From positions 1,736,001 through 1,800,000 of the forward strand of contig NZ_CP027860.1 in the NCBI RefSeq assembly GCF_003015185.1: DNA of 64,000 nucleotides, written 5' to 3'. Position 1 is the first letter of the stretch, and each line of letters opens with the position of its first letter. This document shows positions 26,317 through 35,511 of this stretch, one piece after another. This DNA is from Ahniella affigens. GTDB lineage: Bacteria > Pseudomonadota > Gammaproteobacteria > Xanthomonadales > Ahniellaceae. The position numbers and the translations under genes were made by a program. A model generated the notes under the pieces. The model saw nothing but the letters and a program-made list of their open reading frames with translations. It searched no databases and had not been told where the DNA came from.

Positions 26317-29300
26317 TCAACGTCGGGCGCGGAGCAGCAACAGACCGAAGCCCAGCAGCAGCGGCATGAGCCACCAGCGCAGGTTGGGGGACACCGGCAC
26401 CGGCCGCGGCGGCCCACCCACTACCGGGGCATTCAGCGTTTCGGCAAAGTTGTTGCCAAAGCTCCCGATCGGCGGCACCACCAGCACGATCTGGCTATCA
26501 ATGCCGCCCGTGCCTGTCCCGCCGAGTTCGAGAACGCCGCCTGATCCGAGGGTGTTGTACGCATTGTAGTAACCCGAAGGCTGCGGCTCGGTAATCGTGC
26601 AGGTAGCGCCCACCGGCACGTTCGAGAATTGATAGCGTCCGCTGCTATTGGTGGGTTCAATGGCGTTGCCGGCATACGGTGGGTTGCATTGGATCGACAC
26701 GTCGAGCATGAGTCCTGGATCTTCGTCCTCATCGTCATCGAACACATTCGGCGGCACACTGCTTTCCAGATACACGCGGCCAAAGACATTCGCAAGCAGC
26801 GGGAATTCGGCAAACGCGTACAGCGTGCCCTGGTCGCCTGCGCCAGTGATCAGATTGTTGGTGACGCGAATGCCGTTGAACACATCATTGCCGACCGTTC
26901 CCGCGCTCCCGCCATTCGCGAGCGTGCCAAGAACTTCGTTGCGATCAGCAAAATCGGCCGGCTGGATTTCTTGCAGCGAATAGCCCTGACTGTCGGCGCT
27001 CGGCAGTCGGCAGAACAGGAACTCCCCTCGAGTCAGGCGTGTACTCGGGGTACACGTGAAAGTCTGATCGGGCCCGCCATCGATGCTCAGGACGTTGGCA
27101 ATGGCGGCGGCCTGCGTTCCCGACACCGTTGATAGCCGCGAACTGATGTTGCGGCCTTGGGTGTCGCGCCCGCTCAAGAGAATCGTCACGGCGCCAATGC
27201 CGAAATCGCCGTTGCTCAGCAATTGATTGCTGTCGATGTCGGCAAACACCACGCCGCGGATCGTTCCCTCCGGTAGGTAGACCTGGGTACGCGTACTCGC
27301 AACCGTCAGTGACTCGCCAGGGGCCACGGCAGCAAAGCTATTTTCGTACCGATCACCGGCGCGATTGCCCAGTGTGGCAAATTGCAGTTCCAATTGCTGC
27401 ACACTGTTGGCCTGCAGGCCGTTTTGATCGTCGATCCGAATCGCGGTGACATCGGCCGGAAAACTGCCAGTGGCGCTGGCCAACCACGTGGCACCGACGG
27501 CCGGGCAACTGCCGCTGCCATCCGGCAGGCTGCCCCCGTTGGACGCGCAATTGGGGTTTCGATTGATGTCGGCGCGTGGCGACAGGGTGTAGAACGCCAG
27601 ATGTTCGCCAGTGTTCAGCGGACCGACTTGACCGGCACCCAACGTGCCCTGAAACGAATTGCCCAGGTTGACGATGTCGCCGACGGCCGGCAAGACATCG
27701 ATGAGCCGCAGCGTGCTGAACGGCGCGCCCGACGTATTGGCAAATTGTAGTTGCCAGCGTGTCACGCCATTGACGTCGATGAACGGTGTCAGCGTCTGGT
27801 GGCTCAGCAGCAGCCCGACGGGCATGCTGGCCTGCAGGTCCGTGAACGCCAACCGGTCCTCCAGTGAAGACTGGATCGGGGTGACGAACAACGGGCCGGG
27901 ATCGAGCGCATGTTCGACAGTCGCGCTGCTGTGCACGGTGGCCTGGTTGCCGGCAGAGAAATTCAGCTGCGAGTGGTAGACGATTGGTGTGACAAATTGC
28001 CCAGGTATCAAGTTCGGCAAGCGCCATTCCAGCACCGTTGCCGCCTGGCCACTGTCTGGATTGAGACCAGCGTACGGCAGCACTGCCAGCGCAGGGCTCG
28101 CGCTGCCTGCCACATAGTCAATGCTGGCGGGCAAATAGGCCTTGACGATCAACGGGGTGGTCGACGGGCTGCCGAGATTGTCGCCGCTGCTGAACTGGGT
28201 CTGGATCGTGGTTTCGATCACTTCGGCAAAGCCAATGGTCGTCAACGGACCCGTTGCCCCGGTGGTGAGGTTGCGGGTCGCCGTCATCGTGATGTTGGTA
28301 TCGGCCAAGCGCACGATGGCGTGATCGTTTTCGGCATAGGTCCAACTGGTTGCCGCGCCCATCTTGTACGACGTGCGATTCGGGAGGCGCGTCAGACCTT
28401 GCGTCGCCACGACGTCGTAGCTGCCCCGTAACGCCATGGATACAAATGGTGGCAGGGCTTGGGTGCGGACGCGCATCCGCCGGATGCTTGGGTAGCGGCC
28501 GCTGCCCGGAGGGCTTTCCAGCGTGGTCGGAAACTGCAAGGTCATGCGACCCTGCGTCAAGGTGGCCGGCAGTGTCAGCGGGATCCACGTGCCCGAACTG
28601 CATTCTGGCGCCGAGGCCTGACTGCGTGACAGCGTGCGGGCCGGCTCGGCACTGTCCCAATCGATATTGGCAACCGTACCTGCCTGGGTGCTCACTTCGA
28701 CCGAGAACTGCGCGCCATTCAAGTTTCCATCCGTGGCATTGCCGCCCCCGAGTTCCAGATACGCGAGCACGCCCGGCGGTAAGTCAATCGGCAAGGCAGC
28801 CGTATCAAACGGCATGCGGAGGATGGTTCGGCTGGTGTCCCACTCATCGCAGAATTCGGCTTGTTCACGAGCGGTAAACGAGTTGTTGCTGAAGAAGAAG
28901 TTGGATTGCAGATTGCGGCCGGGGAACGTATAGCCATGCCGACAGTTCGGGTCGGAATGATCTTTCAGACAGGCATCGAATGGGGCGAAGCCACCATCTC
29001 GCCGCGGGTTCATCCAAGTCTTGCTGTACTCAGTGCCGCCGGTATCGAGCGTTGCAATGCTGAAGTTGTTGTTGTCGTCGTCGTATTGGCTGACGCCGCC
29101 AAAGCCGTCGTTGATCGCCAACGCATCGGGCTCGGTTTCGCCGCCTACGCTCAGTGCCCGCAGTTGTCCGGCCTGCAGCACGCCGACATCAATTCGGATC
29201 CCGACCGAGCCGTCGCCCGTCCCACCGTCCTCGGGCCGGAGCACCGGTGCCGACGGGTAGAACATCAACACCATGCCGACAAAAACGTAGCGTCGGGGCA

Positions 29301-30540
29301 CCACTTGATTGTCGACCTGTAACGTCGGGAATGCACTTGGATTGAACGTGTTCGAGTTTGGCGTCAAGGTGATCGTGATGTCGCCGCCAGCGGTGCTCTG
29401 GGTGCAGTGCATTTGCCCTGCATCAGCCACCGAGTTGTCCGGGTTGCTGCCGGGTACACCCTGTTGCCCATAGGGATGGAACGTGCCTTTGATGACGGTG
29501 CTCTGATCCTGGCCGACCGCCCAGCCGGCTGGCACCAAAGTGCCATTCGGAACCGGGTCGTCGCTGCCATTGTGATCACAACCGATCAGCTCGCCGAAGT
29601 TGCTGAGGCCATCGGTGTTGCGGAGCCGCTCGGTCAGGACGATTGGCTGACTGACCGTGGCCGGTGCGCCGCCGAGCCCTTCACCAGGCAGCGCAATGGC
29701 GATTGGATACGCAATCACAAAGCCATCGCGGAGGCTGCTGCCGACCACGGTCGTGACCGTTGAGTCGATCCCGCGCTCGACAATCTGCGGCCCGCGGGCA
29801 CCGCGGTCGAGCAGGTTAGTACTGCTGTAGCCGGAAAACTCGAGATCGAAGCGCGGTGCTGCAGACACGATATCGCCGCACGGTGTCAGGTTGACCGTCT
29901 GACCAAGACGCGTCTCGGTGCAACTGAGGTCCTGTCCGCTCAGCGGGTCCTGGTAGCCGACACGTGTGACTGCTCCTGTTGTCTGCTGATTGCTGGCACT
30001 GATGACGGTCTGCAGCCGCAAAATCGCGCCGTCGAGCAGGCCAAATTTCGGACGCGTACGAAGGACGACATTGCGCGTTGTCCCCGCGGCAACGCTGCCC
30101 AGGTGACAGGTCAGAATGTTGCCCGCAATGTTGGAGCCAGCAAGGCAGAAACTCGGGATCGACTGTCCCAAAAAACCGGGATTCGGCGGCTCCGCCCATT
30201 CCACCTGGCTCGGCAACGTCGCCTGCAGTTGCAGATCGGCTGCGACATCATGCAGAACCCGGTAGCGCAGTTCGTACTGCAACACATCGACGGTGCGGAC
30301 AACATGATTATCGGCCGCGGCGTCGCGGCCTGGCTCGTTGTCCAAATCAAAACTGCTGATGCCCGTGCGCCCGAGCCCCGTTGTGCTGGGTGGTGCGATC
30401 AACACATCGACGCAGCTACGGCCCGACTCAGGCACTGCCACGCAAGGCGGCTCCTGTGCATGGGCTTGGGCCGAGACCTGCAACATCAGGCCTGCTGCAA
30501 GCAAGCATCGCAGCAGCGGCACGCGATGCGTCATGCTCAT
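26317..30540 (-). CDS. Large exported surface protein with SdrD B-like repeats and IPTL-CTERM-like tail
   Basis: A 1407-aa protein with a Sec signal peptide, starting at ATG 30540 which overlaps the upstream stop codon (ATGA). The body is beta-rich and resembles DUF11-type surface proteins. Near residues 1125-1180 the segment GTIRGVVFADIDSNQLLSNG and following GAVTILLSGRD fits an SdrD B-like domain; a second, NVFGRVYLESSVPPNVFDDD then GRYQFSNVPVGATC, lies near 1270-1340. The C-terminus has proline, then WWLMPLLLGFGLLLL and RARR, the proline-hydrophobic-basic plan of IPTL-CTERM sorting signals handled by exosortase H. Probably an extracellular or cell-surface protein; role unknown. Base composition does not differ obviously from its neighbours. 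Confidence 0.8.
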   Translation of the reverse strand: MSMTHRVPLLRCLLAAGLMLQVSAQAHAQEPPCVAVPESGRSCVDVLIAPPSTTGLGRTGISSFDLDNEPGRDAAADNHVVRTVDVLQYELRYRVLHDVAADLQLQATLPSQVEWAEPPNPGFLGQSIPSFCLAGSNIAGNILTCHLGSVAAGTTRNVVLRTRPKFGLLDGAILRLQTVISASNQQTTGAVTRVGYQDPLSGQDLSCTETRLGQTVNLTPCGDIVSAAPRFDLEFSGYSSTNLLDRGARGPQIVERGIDSTVTTVVGSSLRDGFVIAYPIAIALPGEGLGGAPATVSQPIVLTERLRNTDGLSNFGELIGCDHNGSDDPVPNGTLVPAGWAVGQDQSTVIKGTFHPYGQQGVPGSNPDNSVADAGQMHCTQSTAGGDITITLTPNSNTFNPSAFPTLQVDNQVVPRRYVFVGMVLMFYPSAPVLRPEDGGTGDGSVGIRIDVGVLQAGQLRALSVGGETEPDALAINDGFGGVSQYDDDNNNFSIATLDTGGTEYSKTWMNPRRDGGFAPFDACLKDHSDPNCRHGYTFPGRNLQSNFFFSNNSFTAREQAEFCDEWDTSRTILRMPFDTAALPIDLPPGVLAYLELGGGNATDGNLNGAQFSVEVSTQAGTVANIDWDSAEPARTLSRSQASAPECSSGTWIPLTLPATLTQGRMTLQFPTTLESPPGSGRYPSIRRMRVRTQALPPFVSMALRGSYDVVATQGLTRLPNRTSYKMGAATSWTYAENDHAIVRLADTNITMTATRNLTTGATGPLTTIGFAEVIETTIQTQFSSGDNLGSPSTTPLIVKAYLPASIDYVAGSASPALAVLPYAGLNPDSGQAATVLEWRLPNLIPGQFVTPIVYHSQLNFSAGNQATVHSSATVEHALDPGPLFVTPIQSSLEDRLAFTDLQASMPVGLLLSHQTLTPFIDVNGVTRWQLQFANTSGAPFSTLRLIDVLPAVGDIVNLGNSFQGTLGAGQVGPLNTGEHLAFYTLSPRADINRNPNCASNGGSLPDGSGSCPAVGATWLASATGSFPADVTAIRIDDQNGLQANSVQQLELQFATLGNRAGDRYENSFAAVAPGESLTVASTRTQVYLPEGTIRGVVFADIDSNQLLSNGDFGIGAVTILLSGRDTQGRNISSRLSTVSGTQAAAIANVLSIDGGPDQTFTCTPSTRLTRGEFLFCRLPSADSQGYSLQEIQPADFADRNEVLGTLANGGSAGTVGNDVFNGIRVTNNLITGAGDQGTLYAFAEFPLLANVFGRVYLESSVPPNVFDDDEDEDPGLMLDVSIQCNPPYAGNAIEPTNSSGRYQFSNVPVGATCTITEPQPSGYYNAYNTLGSGGVLELGGTGTGGIDSQIVLVVPPIGSFGNNFAETLNAPVVGGPPRPVPVSPNLRWWLMPLLLGFGLLLLRARR

Positions 30541-31625
30541 GACACGTGACGACGATTCAGCCACAGTCCACTGCCCAACAGCACCAGCAGCAGGGCAGAC
30601 ATCGCCAGGCCGTTCAGCGCCGGGACGGGCCGATTGCCGGTTCCCGCTGCGCGAGTCGCCGAAATCACCCCAAGCCCTAACACAAAGTTGTTGTCTGGCC
30701 CGGTGAATCCGCCCATGCCGTTACTGGTGCTCGGGTCCGTATCGATGGCCTCGATGGTCAATTGGTTGAGGTCGATTGCGGTCTGGACCCAGATGCCAAT
30801 GCTGTCGGCGCCTTTGGTGTAGCCAACGGTTTGTCCCGACACTGGCACCGGCACATTCGAGCATGTCGGCACCGGCACACTGATGTCGCCATACCGCCCA
30901 ATCAGTTCCAGCTGGGTCGTGGTCTGCGTGATCGCAGGTCGGCACGTGGGAAACGTCGGATCGGTTACCGATATTGGCAATGGAAACGGCGACGAAGGGC
31001 GCGGCAAGCTGGAATCGCCGGCATGGATCGCACCGATCCAACCGATCGGGCCGTTGACGCGTACGCGTTCGCCCTGGTCGACACCATCCAGAAACAGCCA
31101 CGAGCCGGTCGGCAATACGCCGCCGGTCAAGGTCGCGAAATTGAATGTGGCGGTCGCAGTGGTGCCGTCACCGGCGTCAAAATAGAGCGCCTGTCGATTG
31201 TCGTCTGGTGCCGGGCTGCCAGGCGGTGCGCCTGCCAGGTTGTAGCCATTCGTCAGAGCAATCGGGGCCAGATTCGGAATGCCGTTATTGAAACCGGGTG
31301 CGCCATTGACGAACGTGACGCCGACAATCGGCTGATCGGGCCCGGAATAGTAGCCATCGTCGTTGCCAGCAACGCCAAACCCGTTCCAGCTGTTGCTGCC
31401 GCCGGTCACCATGAGTTGCAAGCTGAAATTGCCCGCGCCAATGGCCGCTCCCGGAATGCTGCCCGTATGGGTCTGCGGGCTGGTCATGTTGCCATTGCCA
31501 TAAGCCGGCGCGGCTGGAAAAGTTGCCCACGTGAGGCTTTGTGCGTTTGCGTGAATCGGCCAAGCCGCGACGGCCAGGGTCAGAATGCAGGGCAGGGTAG
31601 TCAGTCTAGGTGTCAGGCAGCGCAC
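30537..31625 (-). CDS. Exported protein with IPTL-CTERM-like tail
   Basis: A 362-aa protein starting with GTG, which has GGAG 6 nt upstream; the signal peptide is at residues 1-28 (TLPCILTLAVAAWPIHANA). The mature part is a beta-rich extracellular domain of unknown family. The C-terminal tail RPVPALNGLAMSALLLVLLG followed by NRRH follows the IPTL-CTERM pattern: proline-leucine motif, one membrane helix, basic end. It precedes the 1407-aa protein and is coupled to it by an ATGA overlap; the two carry similar sorting tails, so they are probably delivered to the same place. No exosortase is present in the window. Confidence 0.78.
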   Translation of the reverse strand: MRCLTPRLTTLPCILTLAVAAWPIHANAQSLTWATFPAAPAYGNGNMTSPQTHTGSIPGAAIGAGNFSLQLMVTGGSNSWNGFGVAGNDDGYYSGPDQPIVGVTFVNGAPGFNNGIPNLAPIALTNGYNLAGAPPGSPAPDDNRQALYFDAGDGTTATATFNFATLTGGVLPTGSWLFLDGVDQGERVRVNGPIGWIGAIHAGDSSLPRPSSPFPLPISVTDPTFPTCRPAITQTTTQLELIGRYGDISVPVPTCSNVPVPVSGQTVGYTKGADSIGIWVQTAIDLNQLTIEAIDTDPSTSNGMGGFTGPDNNFVLGLGVISATRAAGTGNRPVPALNGLAMSALLLVLLGSGLWLNRRHVS

Positions 31626-31976
31626 GGGAAGCTCCGGAATGATCGTGGCAACGCGAGCCTGGCGTTGGGCATGGTGCCAACCGCCAGGTTCTCAAGGCGC
31701 CACTTTCCGGGTCAGCGGCCAATCCGGCATCCCAGATTCAAGTGACACATGCGGGATTGCGGTCAGCAGAACGTGCTGGCGCGGGGTTCGAATCGACAAT
31801 GGCGTCACGCAAGTACCGGCCCGCGGCGCGGCAGGATCGCCATCGATACGCGCTTGCAGGCGATTCCGCCGAAAGCTCAGCCCCGTCTGACGAGAACTGC
31901 GGAACCGCTCACAAAACATGCGGTTGGCGCTGGCGGCCTGCTAAACTGCACCATTGTCAGGATGCTTGTTTGCACC
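31626..31976. other. Divergent intergenic region without a recognised gene
   Basis: This 351-nt gap separates the minus-strand exported-protein operon from plus-strand surE and must hold both promoters. I see no convincing sigma-70 hexamer pair, repeat or small gene. The open frame that runs into surE from 31749 has no ribosome site and does not match SurE. Confidence 0.5.
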
Positions 31977-32756
31977 ATGCACGTACTTGTTGCCAATGAT
32001 GACGGGGTGGATGCCCCAGGAATTCGTCACCTCGCCGATGCCATGCGCCAGATCGGCCGGGTCACGGTCGTCGCGCCCGACCGCAACCGCAGCGGTGCGA
32101 GCAATTCGTTGACACTCGATCAGCCGATCCGCGTTCAGGAGATCGAGCCGAATCGTTTTCGGGTGAATGGCACGCCAACAGATTGCGTGCATCTGGCCTT
32201 GCTCGGCATGTTGGACAAGGATCCCGATATCGTGGTGTCGGGCATCAATGATTCGTCCAATCTGGGTGACGATGTGATCTATTCCGGGACCGTCGCCGCG
32301 GCCATCGAGGGGCGCTATTTGGGCCACCCTGCGGTCGCCGTGTCGTTGGTCTCGAAAGATCATCAACCGGAGCATTTCGAAACCGCCGCGCGCGCCGCTG
32401 TGCTGATCGTTCGGCAGTTGCTGAAGGACCCGTTGCCAGCCGACACCATTCTGAACGTCAACGTTCCGGATCGTCCGTTTGCCGAACTCGCTGGTTTCCA
32501 AGTCACGCGCCTCGGCAATCGCCACCGTGCCGAGCCGTGCGTTCGGCAGCAGGACCCACGCGGTCGGGATATTTGGTGGGTGGGCCCAGCAGGCCCCGAG
32601 CAGGATGCCGGTCCGGGCACCGACTTTCATGCCGTGCGCCACGGGTTTGTGTCCATCACACCGTTGCAGGTCGATCTGACGCGCTACAGCGCGCTCGACA
32701 AGCTGTCACGCTGGATTGCGCCGCTCAGTCAAAGTCTGCCGGGAGGCGGCTCATGA
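31977..32756 (+). CDS. surE: 5'/3'-nucleotidase SurE
   Basis: A 259-aa metal-dependent nucleoside monophosphate phosphatase linked to stationary-phase survival. The N-terminal motif [11 protein letters not shown] carries the metal-binding aspartates; the downstream [20 protein letters not shown] is diagnostic. The ATG at 31977 gives the family N-terminus ([10 protein letters not shown]). Its stop overlaps the pcm start as ATGA. The surE-pcm-yqaA-nlpD order is a conserved gammaproteobacterial stress and repair operon. Confidence 0.96.
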   Translation: MHVLVANDDGVDAPGIRHLADAMRQIGRVTVVAPDRNRSGASNSLTLDQPIRVQEIEPNRFRVNGTPTDCVHLALLGMLDKDPDIVVSGINDSSNLGDDVIYSGTVAAAIEGRYLGHPAVAVSLVSKDHQPEHFETAARAAVLIVRQLLKDPLPADTILNVNVPDRPFAELAGFQVTRLGNRHRAEPCVRQQDPRGRDIWWVGPAGPEQDAGPGTDFHAVRHGFVSITPLQVDLTRYSALDKLSRWIAPLSQSLPGGGS

Positions 32757-33421
32757 TTGGACTGCGTCGCGACAGTCATGGCTTGGGCATGACCTCGCAA
32801 CGTGCGCGCGATCGCCTGATCGAACGGCTCAAGTCGGAGGGCATTCGCGATCCCCGGGTCCTTGACGTCATGCGCCAATTGCCGCGCCACGTGTTCGTCG
32901 ACGAAGGTCTGGAAACGCGGGCTTATGAAGACTCGGCGTTGCCCATTGGCATGGGTCAGACAATCTCGCAGCCTTACATTGTTGCCCGTATGACCGAGCT
33001 CGTTCTGGCGGCAACGCCCGCGAAAGTCTTGGAGGTCGGAACGGGGTCGGGCTATCAGGCGGCAGTGCTTGCGCAACTCGGGCTCAAGGTTTTCACAGTT
33101 GAACGTATCGACAATCTGTTGCGCAATGCGCGCCGCCGCTTCCGGGCGCTGAAGCTCGAACACATTCGCAGCAAGCATGATGATGGTCGCCTTGGTTGGT
33201 CTGAAGAAGGCCCGTTTGACGCCATTCTGCTCACGGCCGCCGGCGAGCACGTGCCGACCGAGTTGACCCAGCAACTGGCGGTGGGGGGCGTGCTGGTCGC
33301 ACCGGTCGGACCGCAGAATCAGACGCAACGCCTGGTGCGAATCACGCGCACGCCGGACGGCCTTTCGGAAGATCAATTTGAGCCGGTGAGCTTTGTGCCG
33401 CTGTTGTCTGGAGTGACCTGA
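32753..33421 (+). CDS. pcm: Protein-L-isoaspartate O-methyltransferase
   Basis: A 222-aa SAM-dependent enzyme that methylates isoaspartyl residues in aged proteins so they can be repaired. The SAM motif [16 protein letters not shown] and the family signature [16 protein letters not shown] are visible. The ATG at 32753 has GGGAGG 6 nt upstream and overlaps the surE stop. The stop codon overlaps the yqaA start by one base. Cytosolic. Confidence 0.96.
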   Translation: MIGLRRDSHGLGMTSQRARDRLIERLKSEGIRDPRVLDVMRQLPRHVFVDEGLETRAYEDSALPIGMGQTISQPYIVARMTELVLAATPAKVLEVGTGSGYQAAVLAQLGLKVFTVERIDNLLRNARRRFRALKLEHIRSKHDDGRLGWSEEGPFDAILLTAAGEHVPTELTQQLAVGGVLVAPVGPQNQTQRLVRITRTPDGLSEDQFEPVSFVPLLSGVT

Positions 33422-34011
33422 TGGTTTTGTTTCGACCCTGGTACGAGCGCGTGCTGCGCTGGGCCGAACATCCGAAAGCGCCTGCTCTGTTGACCTTCCT
33501 GAGTTTCATCGAAGCGATCGTGTTTCCGGTGCCACCGGAGGTCATGCTGGCACCGATGACACTCGCGCGACCCAAGCAATGGTTCTGGTACGCGACGCTC
33601 AGTCTGCTCGGCTCGCTGGTAGGCGCGTTTTTCGGCTACGCGTTGGGTATGTTTGCGCTGCATCTGATCGAACCGCTGATCGAGTGGGCCGGGCTGATGC
33701 CCAAGTTCATCGACGTTAAAGCTGCTGCGGCCGAGAATGGTTTTTGGTTCTTGTTGCTGGGTGGCTTTGTGCCCATTCCGTTCAAATTGCTGACGATTGC
33801 ATCCGGTGTGGTCGGCATGCCGCTGCTGCCGTTCTTTTTCGGCGCGCTCATCGGCCGCGGCAAGCGCGTGTACCTCGTTGCCGGACTGGTGCGCCTGATG
33901 GGCGCGCGCGCGCAGCAGCTTCTGGATCGGCATGTCGAGCGAGTCGGCTGGCTGGTCGTCGGCCTGATCGTGCTGGTCATCGGCTACTTGTATTGGCATC
34001 GGGGAGGCTGA
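33421..34011 (+). CDS. YqaA-like membrane protein (DedA/VTT family)
   Basis: A 196-aa inner-membrane protein of the YqaA group in the DedA/VTT superfamily. Hydrophobic helices lie at about 22-45, 58-85, 105-135 and 172-192; FIEAIVFPVPPEVMLAP and GGFVPIPFKLLTIASG are the re-entrant-loop motifs of this family. Members of the wider family act as lipid scramblases or flippases; the role of YqaA itself is not established. It is embedded in the surE-pcm-nlpD operon by a 1-nt overlap upstream and no gap downstream. Confidence 0.88.
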   Translation: MVLFRPWYERVLRWAEHPKAPALLTFLSFIEAIVFPVPPEVMLAPMTLARPKQWFWYATLSLLGSLVGAFFGYALGMFALHLIEPLIEWAGLMPKFIDVKAAAAENGFWFLLLGGFVPIPFKLLTIASGVVGMPLLPFFFGALIGRGKRVYLVAGLVRLMGARAQQLLDRHVERVGWLVVGLIVLVIGYLYWHRGG

Positions 34012-35316
34012 ATGGCCATGCGTTACGTGCCTAGCCACTGCTTGATTCCTGTGCGCGGCGGCTCCCGTATTGCGATGCTGGTGAGCATCGTGCTGTTGAG
34101 CGGCTGCTGGATTCAGCCGAAAACCTATGTGGAACCAGCGCCCCGATCGCCGTCCACCGCACCAGCCAAGCCGCCGACAGTTCCCGGGCCGATTGCCGGC
34201 AGCGTCTATACCGTTCGCTCGGGTGACACCTTGTACGCGATCGCGTTCCGCCACGGACTCGATTACCGGGAACTCGCGCGATGGAATCAACTGGTTGATC
34301 CGAGCCGGATTCTGGTCGGACAGGTGCTGCGCCTGAGCCCGCCGCGTCCGCCGACCGCGGTCGCCAGCGCGCCTTCGGCGCCGCCAGTGACCACAACCCG
34401 TCCAAGCGTGGTCGTAGCCAATGGGTCGGTCGCGTCCGGCCCAACCAACCCGTCCTCCCGGCCATTGCCACCAGCGACGGGGGCATCCCGGCCGACGACC
34501 GTTTCGGAAGCCATTGGCGCAACGCCTTCGACAACGCCAGCGCCGCCAGTTTCTGCACCGCCCGTGCCGGCACCGTCAGTAGGTAGCAGTCCGGCGACCA
34601 CACCGATTGCTGACGCGCCTCTGTTGGCAGCACCGGTGCCGTTGGCAACTACACCGAGCACGTCGACCGGCACGCCCGAGGTGCCGGCAGCAACGTCGAG
34701 TCCCGGACCCGGAGCGCGCCCGGCAGCGCCAATTACGACGCCGCTGCCGGTACCGGGCCCAGGCCAATCTGGTGCGCCGACTGCCGCCGGGTCGGCTGTT
34801 GCGACGGCAGGCCCTGGCAATTCCGCACCTGCGCAAAACGGCTCCTCGGTGCCAGCAGCCGCCGCGCCGACGGCCGCAACACCAGCGGTCGCGGCACCAG
34901 CGACCAGCGCGCCCACAACCATCAATCCGAATGCGCCAACCAAGCAAGTCAGCGGGATTCGTTGGCGCTGGCCCGCCGAAGGCAAGTTGATTGGCCGCTT
35001 TGTCGCAGGCGATCCAACCGAATCCGGCATCGAGATCGGCGGCCGCCTGGGGCAAGCGGTCACTGCGTCCGCTGACGGCGAGGTGGTCTACAGCGGCAAC
35101 GGTCTGCTGGGCTACGGCGAGTTGATCATCGTCCAGCACAGCCCCGACTTCTTGTCTGCATACGGCCACAACCAAAAGCGCCTGGTGAATGAGGGGGCAA
35201 AGGTCAAGGCCGGGCAGGCGATTGCCGAAATGGGTCGCCAAGGCGGTGTGGATTTGCTGCATTTCGAAATACGCCAGAGCGGTAAGCCGGTCGACCCACT
35301 GAAGTTCTTGCCGTAG
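34012..35316 (+). CDS. nlpD: NlpD-like lipoprotein, LysM plus degenerate LytM/M23 domain
   Basis: A 434-aa lipoprotein. The lipobox LLSGC places the lipidated cysteine at residue 32. A LysM domain follows at about 63-107 (GSVYTVRSGDTLYAIAFRHG), then a long proline/alanine/threonine-rich linker (about 108-310) and a C-terminal M23 domain. The M23 zinc site is degenerate: GIEIG replaces the HxxxD region and LLHFEIRQ lacks the first histidine of HxH. As in E. coli NlpD, this points to an activator of the AmiC amidase at cell division rather than an active peptidase. GGGGAGG precedes the start. The gene closes the surE operon; rpoS does not follow. Confidence 0.92.
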   Translation: MAMRYVPSHCLIPVRGGSRIAMLVSIVLLSGCWIQPKTYVEPAPRSPSTAPAKPPTVPGPIAGSVYTVRSGDTLYAIAFRHGLDYRELARWNQLVDPSRILVGQVLRLSPPRPPTAVASAPSAPPVTTTRPSVVVANGSVASGPTNPSSRPLPPATGASRPTTVSEAIGATPSTTPAPPVSAPPVPAPSVGSSPATTPIADAPLLAAPVPLATTPSTSTGTPEVPAATSSPGPGARPAAPITTPLPVPGPGQSGAPTAAGSAVATAGPGNSAPAQNGSSVPAAAAPTAATPAVAAPATSAPTTINPNAPTKQVSGIRWRWPAEGKLIGRFVAGDPTESGIEIGGRLGQAVTASADGEVVYSGNGLLGYGELIIVQHSPDFLSAYGHNQKRLVNEGAKVKAGQAIAEMGRQGGVDLLHFEIRQSGKPVDPLKFLP

Positions 35317-35335
35317 CGGCCGCCGCCTGCTCGAA

Positions 35336-35352
35336 GGGCAAACGCGTTGCCC
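35336..35352 (+). terminator. Weak hairpin after nlpD
   Basis: GGGCAA and TTGCCC pair around a 5-nt loop 20 nt after the nlpD stop. There is no T-run, so it may only be a partial or factor-dependent terminator. The remaining bases to 35511 hold no recognised element. Confidence 0.3.
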
Positions 35353-35511
35353 GAACTGCCGCGGCGTTCGGGATGCGTGAATGGCTTCGTCGTCGCTAGG
35401 AGCGCAGATTTTGCAACCGCGCGTGGCAACCCATGTCCTTTCCTGATCCAACATGGCGTCGCGGGCGCGACTGTGATCAGATCGCGGTTCCTGCCTTGGC
35501 TGCGGTTCTTC

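Noticed and set aside
31749-31976. Extended N-terminus of SurE
   Set aside because: The extra 76 codons lack a ribosome site and do not match SurE, whose conserved start is [10 protein letters not shown].
34012-35316. Active M23 endopeptidase
   Set aside because: Key zinc ligands (HxxxD and first H of HxH) are missing, so an activator role as in NlpD is more likely.
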